Shown: positions 8,469 through 17,438 of the stretch, piece by piece
Layout of the letters: each line of letters begins with the position of its first letter
Numbering within the stretch: the first letter of the stretch is position 1
DNA from: Sinomicrobium oceani
Lineage (GTDB): Bacteria; Bacteroidota; Bacteroidia; Flavobacteriales; Flavobacteriaceae
Assembly: GCF_900119185.1 (NCBI RefSeq)
Contig: NZ_FPJE01000007.1
Location: 124,001-188,000 of the forward strand
Length of the DNA: 64,000 bases
Direction: 5' to 3'
The notes under the pieces: model-generated
The model's database searches: none
What the model saw: only the letters and a program-made list of their open reading frames with translations
What the model was told of the DNA's origin: nothing
Position numbers and translations under genes: made by a program

Positions 8469-9602
8469 TTATTTGTTTATAAACGCTTTTATTGTGGATG
8501 TGATATACGCTATCTGTTCGTCATCAAGTTCCGTATGCATCGGAAGGGAGATCACTTCCTCCACCAGTTTGTTGGTCACGGGAAAATCTTTTTCGTCATA
8601 CCTTTTATCGAGATATGCCTTTTGCCGGTGCAGCGGTATGGGATAGTAAACACCACACGGAATGTCGTGTGCTCCGAGAAATGCTACCAAAGCATCCCTG
8701 TCTGCACCCTTTACCTTTAAGGTATACTGATGATAGACATGCGAGTCGGGCTCTCCTACCAAAACAGGGGTCACGATCTTGTCTTCGCCCTCAAAAGCAG
8801 CGGTGTATTTTGTCGCAGCTTCCTTTCTCCTTTCGTTGTAGGCATCCAGAAGAGGAAGTTTTGCACGGAGTACCGCAGCTTGGATGGAGTCCAGACGCGA
8901 ATTCACCCCTACCACATCGTGATGGTAACGTTCGTACATTCCGTGGTTTACGATACCTCTTATCACGTGGGCAAGATCATCATCGTTGGTAAAAATAGCC
9001 CCCCCGTCACCATAACATCCGAGATTTTTTGAAGGGAAAAAAGAGGTAGCCGCTACATCACCTATGGCTCCTGTTTTTACTTTTTTACCATGTTCAAAGG
9101 TATAGGTAGCTCCGATACCCTGGGCGTTGTCTTCTATGACGTACAGGTTGTGTTCCCTGGCGATATCCATGATCGCATCCATATTGGCACACTGTCCGAA
9201 CAGGTGTACGGGAACAATGGCTTTCGTTTTGGGGGTAATGGCTTTCCTGACCGCTTCGGGGTCGATATTAAAGGTATCGGGCTCCACATCGACAAGTACC
9301 GGGGTTAACTGGAGTAAAGCGATAACCTCTACGGTAGCGGCAAATGTAAAATCTGCCGTGATCACTTCATCACCGGGCTGTAAGCCGAGCCCCATCATGG
9401 CTATCTGTAATGCATCCGTACCATTGGCACAGGGAATAACGTGCCTGACCCCGAGATAAGTTTCCAGTTCCTTTTGAAAAGCTCTTACTTCCGGGCCATT
9501 GATAAATGAGGTCGTATCAATAACCTCTGCAATAGAACGATCCACAACCTCCCTGATAGCTTCGTACTGACCCTTAAGGTCAACCATTTGTATTTTTTTC
9601 AC
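8469..9602 (-). CDS. DegT/DnrJ/EryC1/StrS-family sugar aminotransferase
   Basis: This 377-residue PLP enzyme should aminate a keto-sugar nucleotide. Features visible are GTDALQIAMMGLG (PLP phosphate site), VIEDNAQGIGA with Asp158 facing the PLP pyridine nitrogen, and FFPSKNLGCYGDGG with the PLP lysine at 192. The C-terminal HMYERYHHDVVGVNSRLD and VYYPIPLH fit the family, close to WbpE/VioA-type enzymes that make 3- or 4-amino sugars. The exact sugar cannot be read from sequence. It lies upstream of galE on the same strand, and waaA is divergent on the other side, so an envelope-glycan role is likely. Confidence 0.9.
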   Translation of the reverse strand: MKKIQMVDLKGQYEAIREVVDRSIAEVIDTTSFINGPEVRAFQKELETYLGVRHVIPCANGTDALQIAMMGLGLQPGDEVITADFTFAATVEVIALLQLTPVLVDVEPDTFNIDPEAVRKAITPKTKAIVPVHLFGQCANMDAIMDIAREHNLYVIEDNAQGIGATYTFEHGKKVKTGAIGDVAATSFFPSKNLGCYGDGGAIFTNDDDLAHVIRGIVNHGMYERYHHDVVGVNSRLDSIQAAVLRAKLPLLDAYNERRKEAATKYTAAFEGEDKIVTPVLVGEPDSHVYHQYTLKVKGADRDALVAFLGAHDIPCGVYYPIPLHRQKAYLDKRYDEKDFPVTNKLVEEVISLPMHTELDDEQIAYITSTIKAFINK

Positions 9603-9876
9603 TATACTGTATTTAAAAAATTACACCGCACACAAAATTCCTCGCTACGCATTACAAGCTGTACTACAGGAAATCCGTCTTGACGCCATTCCAATGGCTG
9701 CGGCTGAAAACACGGGTAAAAAACCAAACAATATTACGAAATTAACGAACGTCCGCCAATGAAACGGGAATGAATTTATACGACCCTAAAAACAGTATAT
9801 CTCCCGGAGGTTTACGGAAAGTAATGTATTTTAGCAGCGCAAACAGAATTGTTTTCCAGCTGATCAGGTTTACGTT

Positions 9877-11118
9877 ATGGTATCTTTTATTTATAATATT
9901 CTCATTACAATTGCAGGTTTTGCACTGAGAGGCATTGCTTTATTCAACACCAAGATCCGGCTTTTTGTACAGGGCAGAAAAGATGTGTTTACCCATTTGA
10001 AACGTCAGATAGGACCGGGGGACCGGGTGATCTGGTTTCATACGGCTTCCTTGGGAGAATTTGAACAGGGCCTGCCCGTTATCGAAAAAATAAGATCCGA
10101 ATATCCGGGACACAAGGTATTGGTTACTTTTTTCTCTCCGTCGGGATACGAAGTAAAAAAGCACAGCAAAGCCGCTGATATCATCACATATCTTCCGTTA
10201 GACACCCGCAGGAACGTAACGAAGTTCCTGGACATCGTCACTCCCGAGCTGGTTGTTTTTGTCAAATACGAATTCTGGCCCAATTATCTTGCCGGGTTAA
10301 AAAAACGAAAGATCAATACGGTACTTATTTCTGCCATATTCCGGAAAAACCAGGCTTTTTTCAGGCCTTACGGAGTGTTCATGCGCCGCTCACTGCAAAC
10401 ATTCACACATTTCTTCGTTCAGGATGAGTACTCCGGAAACCTGCTGCGCTCTATAGGTGTAGACAACGTTACCGTATCGGGCGACACCCGTCTCGACCGT
10501 GTAGCAGAGATTCTGCAGCGGGACAATACCCTGGAATTTATGGACAGGTTCAAAGACGGACAACAGTGTTTTGTAGCCGGAAGCACCTGGCCGGAAGACG
10601 AGGAATTGCTTACGGAACTGATCAATAAAGCTCCGGGGCACCTGAAGTTTGCCATTGCCCCGCACAACATAAAACCTACACATAACCAGGCACTCCGGAA
10701 GGCCATCGGCAAAAAAACAATATTGTACTCCGAGATCCGACAGCAGAACCTCAGCAACTACGACGTCCTCATCATAGATACCATAGGCTTGCTCACCAGA
10801 ATTTATAATTATGCCGACATCGCGTATGTAGGAGGCGGTATGGGGAACACCGGCCTTCATAATATCCTGGAACCGGCAGTTTTCGGTATTCCGGTGATCA
10901 TAGGAAAAAACTACAGCAAGTTCAGGGAAGCCAACGAACTCGTAAAACTCGGCGGCGTCATTTCTGTTTCGGACAAAAGCCAACTTTTAGAAAAAACAAC
11001 TCAACTCATTAAAAAAGAAGAACTTATAAAAAAAACAGGGCAAATCAACGCCGATTATGTTAAAAAAAACACAGGTGCTGTAATCCAAATACTCCAATTT
11101 TTACGTATATTGTTATAA
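9877..11118 (+). CDS. waaA: 3-deoxy-D-manno-octulosonic acid (Kdo) transferase
   Basis: This 413-residue GT30 glycosyltransferase adds Kdo from CMP-Kdo to lipid A precursor at the inner face of the cytoplasmic membrane. An N-terminal hydrophobic anchor (about residues 1-22) is followed by WFHTASLGEFEQGLP, whose Glu is the expected catalytic base, then TFFSPSGYE, YLPLDT and EFWPNYL. The C-terminal half has AGSTWPEDEELL and the CMP-binding GGGMGNTGLHNILEPAVFG. Whether it adds one or two Kdo residues cannot be told. It shows the organism makes LPS. It is divergent from the DegT gene across 274 bases in which I see nothing else. Confidence 0.95.
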   Translation: MVSFIYNILITIAGFALRGIALFNTKIRLFVQGRKDVFTHLKRQIGPGDRVIWFHTASLGEFEQGLPVIEKIRSEYPGHKVLVTFFSPSGYEVKKHSKAADIITYLPLDTRRNVTKFLDIVTPELVVFVKYEFWPNYLAGLKKRKINTVLISAIFRKNQAFFRPYGVFMRRSLQTFTHFFVQDEYSGNLLRSIGVDNVTVSGDTRLDRVAEILQRDNTLEFMDRFKDGQQCFVAGSTWPEDEELLTELINKAPGHLKFAIAPHNIKPTHNQALRKAIGKKTILYSEIRQQNLSNYDVLIIDTIGLLTRIYNYADIAYVGGGMGNTGLHNILEPAVFGIPVIIGKNYSKFREANELVKLGGVISVSDKSQLLEKTTQLIKKEELIKKTGQINADYVKKNTGAVIQILQFLRILL

Positions 11119-11197
11119 CAGGCAAGTAAAGAAAGGCCCTGGAAATAATATTTCCCCGGTTTTTCCAATTATTAACTCGTAAAAAAACATTCAGATT

Positions 11198-11500
11198 ATG
11201 AAAAAAGTATTTTTAAGCATGGTTGTATTAGCTTTATTTGCAATTTCCCTCACTTCTTGCAGGGACACCAAGAAAAAAGAAGACGCCGGAGATAAAATAG
11301 AAGAAACTATGGATGAAGCCGGAGACAAGGCAGAGAAAGCCTGGGACGACACTAAAGAAGCCACAGAAGAGGCCTGGGACGATACCAAGGACGCTGCTGA
11401 AGACGCCTGGGACGAAACTAAAAAAGCTGCAGATACGGTAAAGAAAAAGGTAAAGAAAGCCGGTGAAAAAGTAGAAGAAGAAGTGGATGGCAATAAATAA
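11198..11500 (+). CDS. small lipoprotein with LEA-like 11-residue repeats
   Basis: This 100-residue protein starts with a signal sequence ending in a lipobox (ISLTSC), so it should be lipidated. The rest is extremely rich in Lys, Glu, Asp and Ala and is built from an 11-residue repeat: EKAWDDTKEAT, EEAWDDTKDAA, EDAWDETKKAA, then the weaker DTVKKKVKKAG. Eleven-residue amphipathic repeats of this type occur in group 3 LEA proteins, apolipoprotein-like helices and YtxH/CsbD-like stress proteins. A membrane-associated amphipathic helix, perhaps stress-related, is an inference. A strong terminator follows 22 bases after the stop, so it is likely a separate transcription unit or the end of the waaA one. 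Confidence 0.85.
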   Translation: MKKVFLSMVVLALFAISLTSCRDTKKKEDAGDKIEETMDEAGDKAEKAWDDTKEATEEAWDDTKDAAEDAWDETKKAADTVKKKVKKAGEKVEEEVDGNK

Positions 11501-11521
11501 TCCGCTTTAATATAGCTTTAC

Positions 11522-11558
11522 AAACCCATTGTGCCTGCACAATGGGTTTTGTTTTTTT
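11522..11558 (+). terminator. rho-independent terminator after the repeat lipoprotein
   Basis: A 13-bp perfect inverted repeat (AAACCCATTGTGC at 11522-11534, complement at 11537-11549) with a very small loop is followed by TGTTTTTTT. Confidence 0.85.
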
Positions 11559-11604
11559 GTACCTTTCTGAGGTATTGGTAAATCCCGAACACCATATATA
11601 TATT

Positions 11605-12426
11605 ATGACGCAAAATAACCTGAACGAATCCGTAGCCTATCTGAAAGAAAGAGGGTTCCAGGACCCGGAAATCGGCATCGTCCTGGGCACCGGACTCGGC
11701 AAACTTGCCGACGATATCACCGACTCTGTAATTGCATATTACAGCCATATTCCCCATTTCCCACTGTCAACCCTCGAGTTTCATTCGGGAAAACTCATCT
11801 TCGGGATGCTCGAAGGCAGAAAAGTGGTAGTCATGCTGGGAAGGTTCCATCGCTACGAGGGCTATGATCCTACCGACATTACCTACCCTATCCGGGTGAT
11901 GCATCAACTCGGTATAAAAAAATTGCTGATCTCCAATGCCGGCGGAGCTATAAATCTCAATTTCCGGAAAGGGGAAATCATGCTCATCGAGGATCATATC
12001 AATTTGCAGGGAGACTCCCCGCTCGCATTTAAGAATGTCGCCGAATTCGGAAAACGGTTTGTCGATATGAGCAATCCTTACGACAGTTCCATGCGCAGTT
12101 TACTGCAAGACATTGCGGCGGAACACCGCATTACACTGCAAAAGGGAGTATATGCATCCCTCATAGGCCCGCAACTCGAAACCCGTGCCGAATACCGGTA
12201 CCTGAAAGTTATAGGCGCGGATGCCGTTGGCATGAGTACAGTGCCCGAGGTTATCGTAGCCAATCACCTGCAGCTCCCGGTCGTAGCGGTTACCGTACTC
12301 ACGGACGAGTGCAACCCGGATGATCTTTCTCCGCTCGACGTCCAGGATATTATTGCCACGGCAGCCCGGACGGAACCGGATATGATTGTTCTTTTCAAGG
12401 CCCTGATCCGGCGAATATCTGTTTAA
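11605..12426 (+). CDS. punA: purine nucleoside phosphorylase
   Basis: This 273-residue enzyme cleaves purine nucleosides with phosphate to give base and (deoxy)ribose-1-phosphate. It is of the trimeric class (COG0005): GIVLGTGLGKL at the start binds phosphate, then FHSGKLIFG, LGRFHRYEGYDP, ISNAGGAINLNFRKGEIMLI, and YASLIGPQLETRAEYRYL followed by GADAVGMSTVPEVIVANH, which holds the purine-site Glu and Met. I use the ATG at 11605 because upstream codons lie inside the terminator region. It stands alone between the terminator and a 458-base gap. Confidence 0.95.
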   Translation: MTQNNLNESVAYLKERGFQDPEIGIVLGTGLGKLADDITDSVIAYYSHIPHFPLSTLEFHSGKLIFGMLEGRKVVVMLGRFHRYEGYDPTDITYPIRVMHQLGIKKLLISNAGGAINLNFRKGEIMLIEDHINLQGDSPLAFKNVAEFGKRFVDMSNPYDSSMRSLLQDIAAEHRITLQKGVYASLIGPQLETRAEYRYLKVIGADAVGMSTVPEVIVANHLQLPVVAVTVLTDECNPDDLSPLDVQDIIATAARTEPDMIVLFKALIRRISV

Positions 12427-12884
12427 AATCGTAGCTGCAGGTAATAACCGCCTCCTATTATCGTTTAGCTTCATGTAGTAAGAAGAAATTCCATGCCAAA
12501 GGACCAGCCCAATTCCCTGATTTCAAAATAATACGGCGGCTATGCTGCGAAAAACAGCTAAAAAAAGATATTTTTCCGTCAATATCAAAAAAATGCGGAT
12601 GCAAAAGATCCGGATCGGGCAATACGCTCGTATTTAATGGCAATAATCGTTCCGGCAAACGGTAGGTTTATCGAAAAAACAAAGAATCCGGAGAAATACC
12701 GGGCTTCCCGAATACACCGAAGCCGGATCAGAAAAAGACAAAGAAATTAAACCGATGTAAATCAACACTATAAACCCAAAAAGAATAGTGCCCGGAAATA
12801 TTTCGGGAACCGCAAAAGATAGTATATTTGCCGCCATTAATTTTCGGGCATTCAAAATATTATAAAGTATATAAAACAATCCAA
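12427..12884. other. intergenic, 458 bases, no gene seen
   Basis: No credible coding region is seen on either strand. The sequence is A-rich with scattered CCGGA-type words. Its right end holds a good promoter candidate for the GT2 gene. Confidence 0.6.
12801..12830 (+). promoter_or_regulatory. putative promoter for the GT2 glycosyltransferase
   Basis: TTTC (12801-12804, one mismatch to TTTG) is spaced 18 bases from TATATTTG (12823-12830), a full match to TAnnTTTG. The start would fall near 12837, leaving a leader of about 48 bases. Confidence 0.5.
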
Positions 12885-14369
12885 ATGGTGCTAACACTTT
12901 CATACATTGCTATTGTTATTTACAGCATAGCTCTGTTACTTATTTTCTTTTACAGCCTGGCGCAGTTGAACCTGCTGGTCAACTATCTCGGGCATAAGAA
13001 AAAAAACAATGAAGCTCCCAAATTCAATTTACTGGACCCGAGAGAAATACCACATGTTACTATACAGCTCCCTATTTATAATGAGGAGTATGTGGTAGAA
13101 AGGCTCCTGGAGAACATTGCAAAAATAGAATATCCGCAAAACAAGCTGGAAATACAGGTATTGGACGATTCTACGGACGAATCGGTATCGGAAACTGCAA
13201 GGCACATTGAAAAACTCCGGGAAACCGGGCTGGATATCCGGCATATCCGCCGGGAAAACCGGCAAGGGTATAAGGCCGGGGCACTGAAAGAAGGGCTCCG
13301 CATAGCCAAAGGAGAATTTATCGCCATTTTCGACGCCGACTTTCTGCCCGACAGCGACTGGCTCAAAAAAACGGTCATCTATTTTAAAGATCCGGAAATC
13401 GGCGTGGTGCAGACCCGTTGGGGGCACCTTAACCGCGACTATTCCCTGCTTACCAAAATCCAGGCTTTTGCCCTGGACGCTCACTTTACACTGGAACAGG
13501 TGGGACGAAACAGCAAAGGCCATTTTATCAACTTCAACGGTACCGCCGGGATATGGCGCAAGGAGTGTATTATAGATGCCGGAAACTGGGAAGGAGATAC
13601 CCTGACCGAAGATCTGGACCTGAGCTATAGGGCACAGCTCAAAAACTGGAAATTCAAATACCTGGAAGACGTGGAAACCCCTGCCGAACTTCCCGTAGTG
13701 ATCAGTGCTGCCCGCTCACAACAGTTCCGATGGAACAAAGGTGGTGCCGAAAATTTCCGGAAGACGGTAACCCGGGTTCTCGCAGCCAAGAATATCCCGC
13801 TAAAGACCAAACTGCACGGCGTGCTTCACCTGCTCAACAGCTCCATGTTCCTGTGCGTGTTTGTCGTAGCCCTGCTAAGTATTCCGATGCTCTATATCAA
13901 AAACACTTTCGGACATCTGGACTGGATTTTTGAGGTAACCAGCTTTTTTATAGCCAGTACGATCATACTTTTCGTATGTTACTGGTTTACTTACAAGAAC
14001 ATTCAGGGCAGTGGTTTTGAGAACTTTATCGATTACATCAAGATGTTCTTTACCTTTTTCTCCGTCGCCATGGGATTCTCCCTGCATAATTCCGTTGCCG
14101 TACTGGAAGGGCACATGGGAAAACGAAGCGAATTTGTAAGAACTCCGAAATTCAACATAAAAAACCTGACGGACAGCTGGAAAGGCAACAAATACCTGCA
14201 CCAGAAAATATCCCCGAACACCATGCTCGAGGCCATACTGGCATTTTATTTTCTGTTCGGGATGTACAGCGCCATATCGCTCAACGATTACGGGCTCTTC
14301 CCGTTCCACTTCATGCTGTTCCTCGGTTTCGGATTTGTATTTTTCAAATCCATGACCTCGAAAGCTTAA
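12885..14369 (+). CDS. processive family 2 glycosyltransferase (cellulose/mannan-synthase-like)
   Basis: This 494-residue integral membrane GT2 enzyme resembles cellulose-synthase-like and glucomannan-synthase-like proteins. An N-terminal membrane helix (about residues 1-28) precedes the GT-A domain, with VTIQLPIYNE, the nucleotide Asp pair in VLDDSTDES, FDADFLPD (DxD), the acceptor TED in TLTEDLDLSYRAQ, and QQFRW, the Q/RxxRW motif of processive enzymes. Several C-terminal helices would form a translocation channel. The polymer cannot be predicted, and no bcsB or PilZ partner is nearby. I use the ATG at 12885, after the promoter-like element. A strong bidirectional terminator follows. Confidence 0.9.
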   Translation: MVLTLSYIAIVIYSIALLLIFFYSLAQLNLLVNYLGHKKKNNEAPKFNLLDPREIPHVTIQLPIYNEEYVVERLLENIAKIEYPQNKLEIQVLDDSTDESVSETARHIEKLRETGLDIRHIRRENRQGYKAGALKEGLRIAKGEFIAIFDADFLPDSDWLKKTVIYFKDPEIGVVQTRWGHLNRDYSLLTKIQAFALDAHFTLEQVGRNSKGHFINFNGTAGIWRKECIIDAGNWEGDTLTEDLDLSYRAQLKNWKFKYLEDVETPAELPVVISAARSQQFRWNKGGAENFRKTVTRVLAAKNIPLKTKLHGVLHLLNSSMFLCVFVVALLSIPMLYIKNTFGHLDWIFEVTSFFIASTIILFVCYWFTYKNIQGSGFENFIDYIKMFFTFFSVAMGFSLHNSVAVLEGHMGKRSEFVRTPKFNIKNLTDSWKGNKYLHQKISPNTMLEAILAFYFLFGMYSAISLNDYGLFPFHFMLFLGFGFVFFKSMTSKA

Positions 14370-14377
14370 AAAAAATA

Positions 14378-14424
14378 AGTATAACAAATAAGGCCGCTCA
14401 AAAAGCGGCCTTATTTGTTATACT
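14378..14424. terminator. bidirectional terminator with 21-bp perfect stem
   Basis: A perfect 21-bp inverted repeat (14378-14398 and 14404-14424) with a 5-base loop sits between the convergent GT2 and pseudouridine synthase genes. The core is GGCCGCT/AGCGGCC with A/T-rich flanks giving a T-rich 3' arm in both directions, so it can end both transcripts. Confidence 0.85.
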
Positions 14425-14438
14425 ATGTGATAATCCTA

Positions 14439-15266
14439 TCAGAGCATTTGCAGGTTGATCACCTCCTGTTTCGACAAAGGACGCCAATGTCCCCGCGGCA
14501 AATCTTTCTTCGTGAGACCCGCAAAAATAACCCGGTCCAGCTTGATCACCTCATAACCAAGATGCTCGAATATACGCCGGACGATACGGTTTCTTCCACT
14601 GTGTATCTTTAGACCTACTTCACGTTTAGGTGCGTTTTCTATATAACTCACTTCATCTACTTCGATAAGTCCGTCTTCGAGATGCAACCCTTGCTTTATC
14701 TTGACCAGGTCCTCCTGAGTGAGGTTTTTATCGAGCTCCACATGATATATTTTACGCACACCGTGCCTGGGGTGCGTCAGCTTTTTGGCCAGATCGCCAT
14801 CGTTCGTAAACAATAATAATCCGGTAGTATTTCGGTCCAGTCGACCTACCGGCAATAATTTGGACTTCGAAGCTCCGGAGATCAGTTCCATAACCGTTCT
14901 CCTCCCCCTGTCGTCTTTGGTGGTCGTGATAAATCCTTTGGGCTTGTTAAGAAGCACGTACTCTCTTTTTTCCGGCCGGATAACCTTCCCGTCAAAACGA
15001 ACTTCATCGGAAAGCTTTACTTTAAATCCCAATTCGGTTACGGGCTGCCCGTTGACACTCACACTTCCCGCGGTAATATAAATGTCCGCATCCCTTCTGG
15101 AACATATTCCCGCATTTGCGATAAACTTATTCAACCGCATTTCGTCCGGATTCGTGGCTACTGGTTTTTTACGTATGGGTGCATTCCCCCTGGAATAACT
15201 TTCCTTACGGCTTCCGCCCTGTCTCCCGGATGATTTTCCTCCCCTGTTCTTATCTGTTCTGCTCAT
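14439..15266 (-). CDS. rluB: pseudouridine synthase, RsuA/RluB/RluF family
   Basis: This 275-residue enzyme isomerises a uridine in rRNA to pseudouridine. A basic, Gly/Arg/Ser-rich N-terminal tail (about residues 1-40) precedes an S4 RNA-binding domain (MRLNKFIANAGICSRRDAD and following). The catalytic domain has YVLLNKPKGFITTTKD and the catalytic Asp144 in GRLDRNTTGLLL. The assignment to 23S rRNA (RluB) rather than 16S (RsuA) is by overall resemblance and not certain. A TAnnTTTG element lies 15 bases before the ATG. Confidence 0.88.
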   Translation of the reverse strand: MSRTDKNRGGKSSGRQGGSRKESYSRGNAPIRKKPVATNPDEMRLNKFIANAGICSRRDADIYITAGSVSVNGQPVTELGFKVKLSDEVRFDGKVIRPEKREYVLLNKPKGFITTTKDDRGRRTVMELISGASKSKLLPVGRLDRNTTGLLLFTNDGDLAKKLTHPRHGVRKIYHVELDKNLTQEDLVKIKQGLHLEDGLIEVDEVSYIENAPKREVGLKIHSGRNRIVRRIFEHLGYEVIKLDRVIFAGLTKKDLPRGHWRPLSKQEVINLQML

Positions 15267-15280
15267 GTCCAGTTTTTTGG

Positions 15281-15288
15281 CAAAGATA
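15281..15288 (-). promoter_or_regulatory. putative -7 element for the pseudouridine synthase
   Basis: The minus strand reads TATCTTTG, a full match to TAnnTTTG, only 15 bases from the ATG, giving a leader of fewer than about 10 bases. Confidence 0.4.
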
Positions 15289-15334
15289 TGATATTTTAAT
15301 CCTTAATACCACATCCTCTTCCCGATCCCCGGGA

Positions 15335-16243
15335 TTATAAAATGCGGTTCAGTACCAGGTCGATATCAATGAGCAGGATACTGAATACGCCGGCAACGAT
15401 AATAAATTTCAGAATATTGTGCAGCACCAGGTAATCTTTTTTGGACGAGGCCCGCCACATCAGTATCAGAAAAACGAGAAGAAGCAGAAAACAGGCATAG
15501 AAAAAGACATCCATGTGCCCTATTTCGAAAGTTGCTATGAGGAGATAGGTGGGTATCCAGGTGAGAAAGGCCAGGAAGGTGATTATTTTCTTTGACGTAC
15601 GTTCTCCGTACAGTATAGGAACGGTTTTATACCCTTGGGCCATATCGCCCTTTATATTTTCCAGGTCCTTGACCATATCCCGTACCAGGATAATAAGGAA
15701 GAGGAAGATCGCATGCACGAAAATGACCAGGGCAAAGTTCTTATAATAGATAAAAACAGCAAAGAAGGGTGTAATGGCCAGGACAGATGAAACGATATTT
15801 CCCACCAGCGGAATCCGTTTCAGTTTATGCGAATAGAACCACAGCGAAAAAATATAAAGCGAAAAGAACGCTACGGCCCGGAAGGAGACATAACTGGCAA
15901 AGATCACCGAAGCGAAATTGAGAATAAAATACGCCGTTAACTTGGTACGCTGACTGATCAGTCGGTCCAGCATGGTTTTCCGGGGACGGTTAATGAGGTC
16001 CTTTTCCGCATCGTAAAAGTTGTTGATAATATATCCGGCAGCAATAGCCAGGGCAGAAGCTACCACGATAGCAAACAGGTTATCGTCGAGAACAACCTGC
16101 ATCAGCGGTTTTTCCGGCGCCAGAATATAAACGGAGGTGAGGTATTGTGCGATCACAATAACCAGCACATTATATCCCCGTACTACCGAAAATATGCTCA
16201 GGAGTTTTAATAAAAGCAGTTTATTTTTCCTGGATAGCTGCAC
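15335..16243 (-). CDS. UbiA-family prenyltransferase
   Basis: This 302-residue polytopic membrane protein belongs to the UbiA superfamily. It has the first Asp-rich motif NNFYDAEKDLINRPRKT (about residues 69-85) and the second, VRDMVKDLENIKGDMAQG, which together bind Mg and prenyl diphosphate, plus about eight or nine hydrophobic helices. Flavobacterial members are often named geranylgeranylglycerol-phosphate geranylgeranyltransferase, but that activity is not shown; quinone or other lipid prenylation is also possible. It lies just downstream of mevalonate kinase on the same strand (128-base gap), which fits use of prenyl diphosphates. Confidence 0.85.
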   Translation of the reverse strand: MQLSRKNKLLLLKLLSIFSVVRGYNVLVIVIAQYLTSVYILAPEKPLMQVVLDDNLFAIVVASALAIAAGYIINNFYDAEKDLINRPRKTMLDRLISQRTKLTAYFILNFASVIFASYVSFRAVAFFSLYIFSLWFYSHKLKRIPLVGNIVSSVLAITPFFAVFIYYKNFALVIFVHAIFLFLIILVRDMVKDLENIKGDMAQGYKTVPILYGERTSKKIITFLAFLTWIPTYLLIATFEIGHMDVFFYACFLLLLVFLILMWRASSKKDYLVLHNILKFIIVAGVFSILLIDIDLVLNRIL

Positions 16244-16371
16244 AACGCTGACTTTTTTATGGGCTGATAAAAAATAAAACCGGAAACGATAAAGGTTTCC
16301 GGGTTTGGTACTGCTAATATACGGAAAGCAACAGGCCTGTCCTATTTTTTGCCTTCCGTAACTATATTATT

Positions 16372-17310
16372 TCAGAAGTTGTAAACGACTTCGAGATTGT
16401 AATCCTTTAACGACTTACGGGCCCTATCGATATCCTGTGTAAAACCGAGGATATATCCGCCACCACCGGACCCACATAACTTCAGATAATATTCGTTGGT
16501 CTCTATACCGTGCTTCCAGAGTTTGTGAAATTGTGCCGGTATCATGGGCTTGAAATTATCCAGAACCACATGCGACAACTGCTTGATATTACCGAAAAGA
16601 GACTTTACATCGCCCTTAAGAAAATCTTCCACACAGGCATCGGTATGTTTAATGAACTGCTCCTTCAGCATTTTCCGGAAACCTTCCTGCTTCATATTCT
16701 CCATAAAGATCTGGATCATAGGAGCGGTTTCCCCGACAATACCGCTATCGAGTAAAAAAACAGCACCCTTACCGTCCATTTTCTGGGAAGGTATTCCCGC
16801 AGGCTCTATATTATCCTTGGAATGGATGAGTATGGGAATACTCAGGTAACTGTTCAGCGGATCGAGTCCGGATGATTTTCCGTGGAAGAAAGATTCCATC
16901 GCACCGAAAATCTCCTTTAACTTCAGCAGCTTATCCCTGGTCAGGTTTTCCAGAACCGTGATCTTGTCCTGTGCATACTTATCATAGATAGCTGCCACGA
17001 GCGCACCACTGCTACCCACACCGTATCCCTGAGGGATACTACTGTCAAAATACATTCCACCTTCTATATCTGCTCTCAGTTTTTCGAGATCAAAAGTAAC
17101 CCGTTGCGGATTTTCGGTCTGTAAAGTATCGAGATAGTCTGCAAAGCGCTTCAGGCTATGATTTGAAGCGGACGCTTCCTCGGAAAAATCGCTGGCCGTT
17201 TTCAGTGCCCCGTTATAAAAATTATAAGGAATGGATAACCCCTTAGAATCCTTAATAATCCCGTACTCTCCAAAGAGCAGGATTTTCGAATAAAACAATG
17301 GTCCCTTCAT
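16372..17310 (-). CDS. mvk: mevalonate kinase (GHMP kinase)
   Basis: This 312-residue GHMP kinase should phosphorylate mevalonate with ATP. The N-terminus YSKILLFGEYGII matches the mevalonate kinase start, with its conserved Lys and Glu. The ATP loop is GYGVGSSGALVAAIYDKY, the likely catalytic Asp is in GKSSGLDPLNSYLS, and the C-terminal glycine motif is KLCGSGGGGYILGF. Its position between a decarboxylase of the same pathway and a prenyltransferase supports mevalonate as substrate. No phosphomevalonate kinase gene is in the window, so the pathway is split or uses another enzyme. Confidence 0.88.
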   Translation of the reverse strand: MKGPLFYSKILLFGEYGIIKDSKGLSIPYNFYNGALKTASDFSEEASASNHSLKRFADYLDTLQTENPQRVTFDLEKLRADIEGGMYFDSSIPQGYGVGSSGALVAAIYDKYAQDKITVLENLTRDKLLKLKEIFGAMESFFHGKSSGLDPLNSYLSIPILIHSKDNIEPAGIPSQKMDGKGAVFLLDSGIVGETAPMIQIFMENMKQEGFRKMLKEQFIKHTDACVEDFLKGDVKSLFGNIKQLSHVVLDNFKPMIPAQFHKLWKHGIETNEYYLKLCGSGGGGYILGFTQDIDRARKSLKDYNLEVVYNF

Positions 17311-17341
17311 TCTTTTCTTAAAATTTCGGCCTAAGCTTTAT

Positions 17342-17373
17342 TAAAGATACACAATTTTAACGGCGTTAACAAT
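17342..17373 (-). promoter_or_regulatory. putative promoter for mevalonate kinase
   Basis: On the minus strand ATTG (17370-17373) is spaced 20 bases from TATCTTTA (17342-17349). Each box has one mismatch to the Bacteroidetes TTTG and TAnnTTTG consensus. Confidence 0.4.
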
Positions 17374-17438
17374 TTTTATTGTTCTGCCCCCCGGATTTTG
17401 TAAAAATCTACCTTGTTTTCCGGGACTGTTTTCTATCA

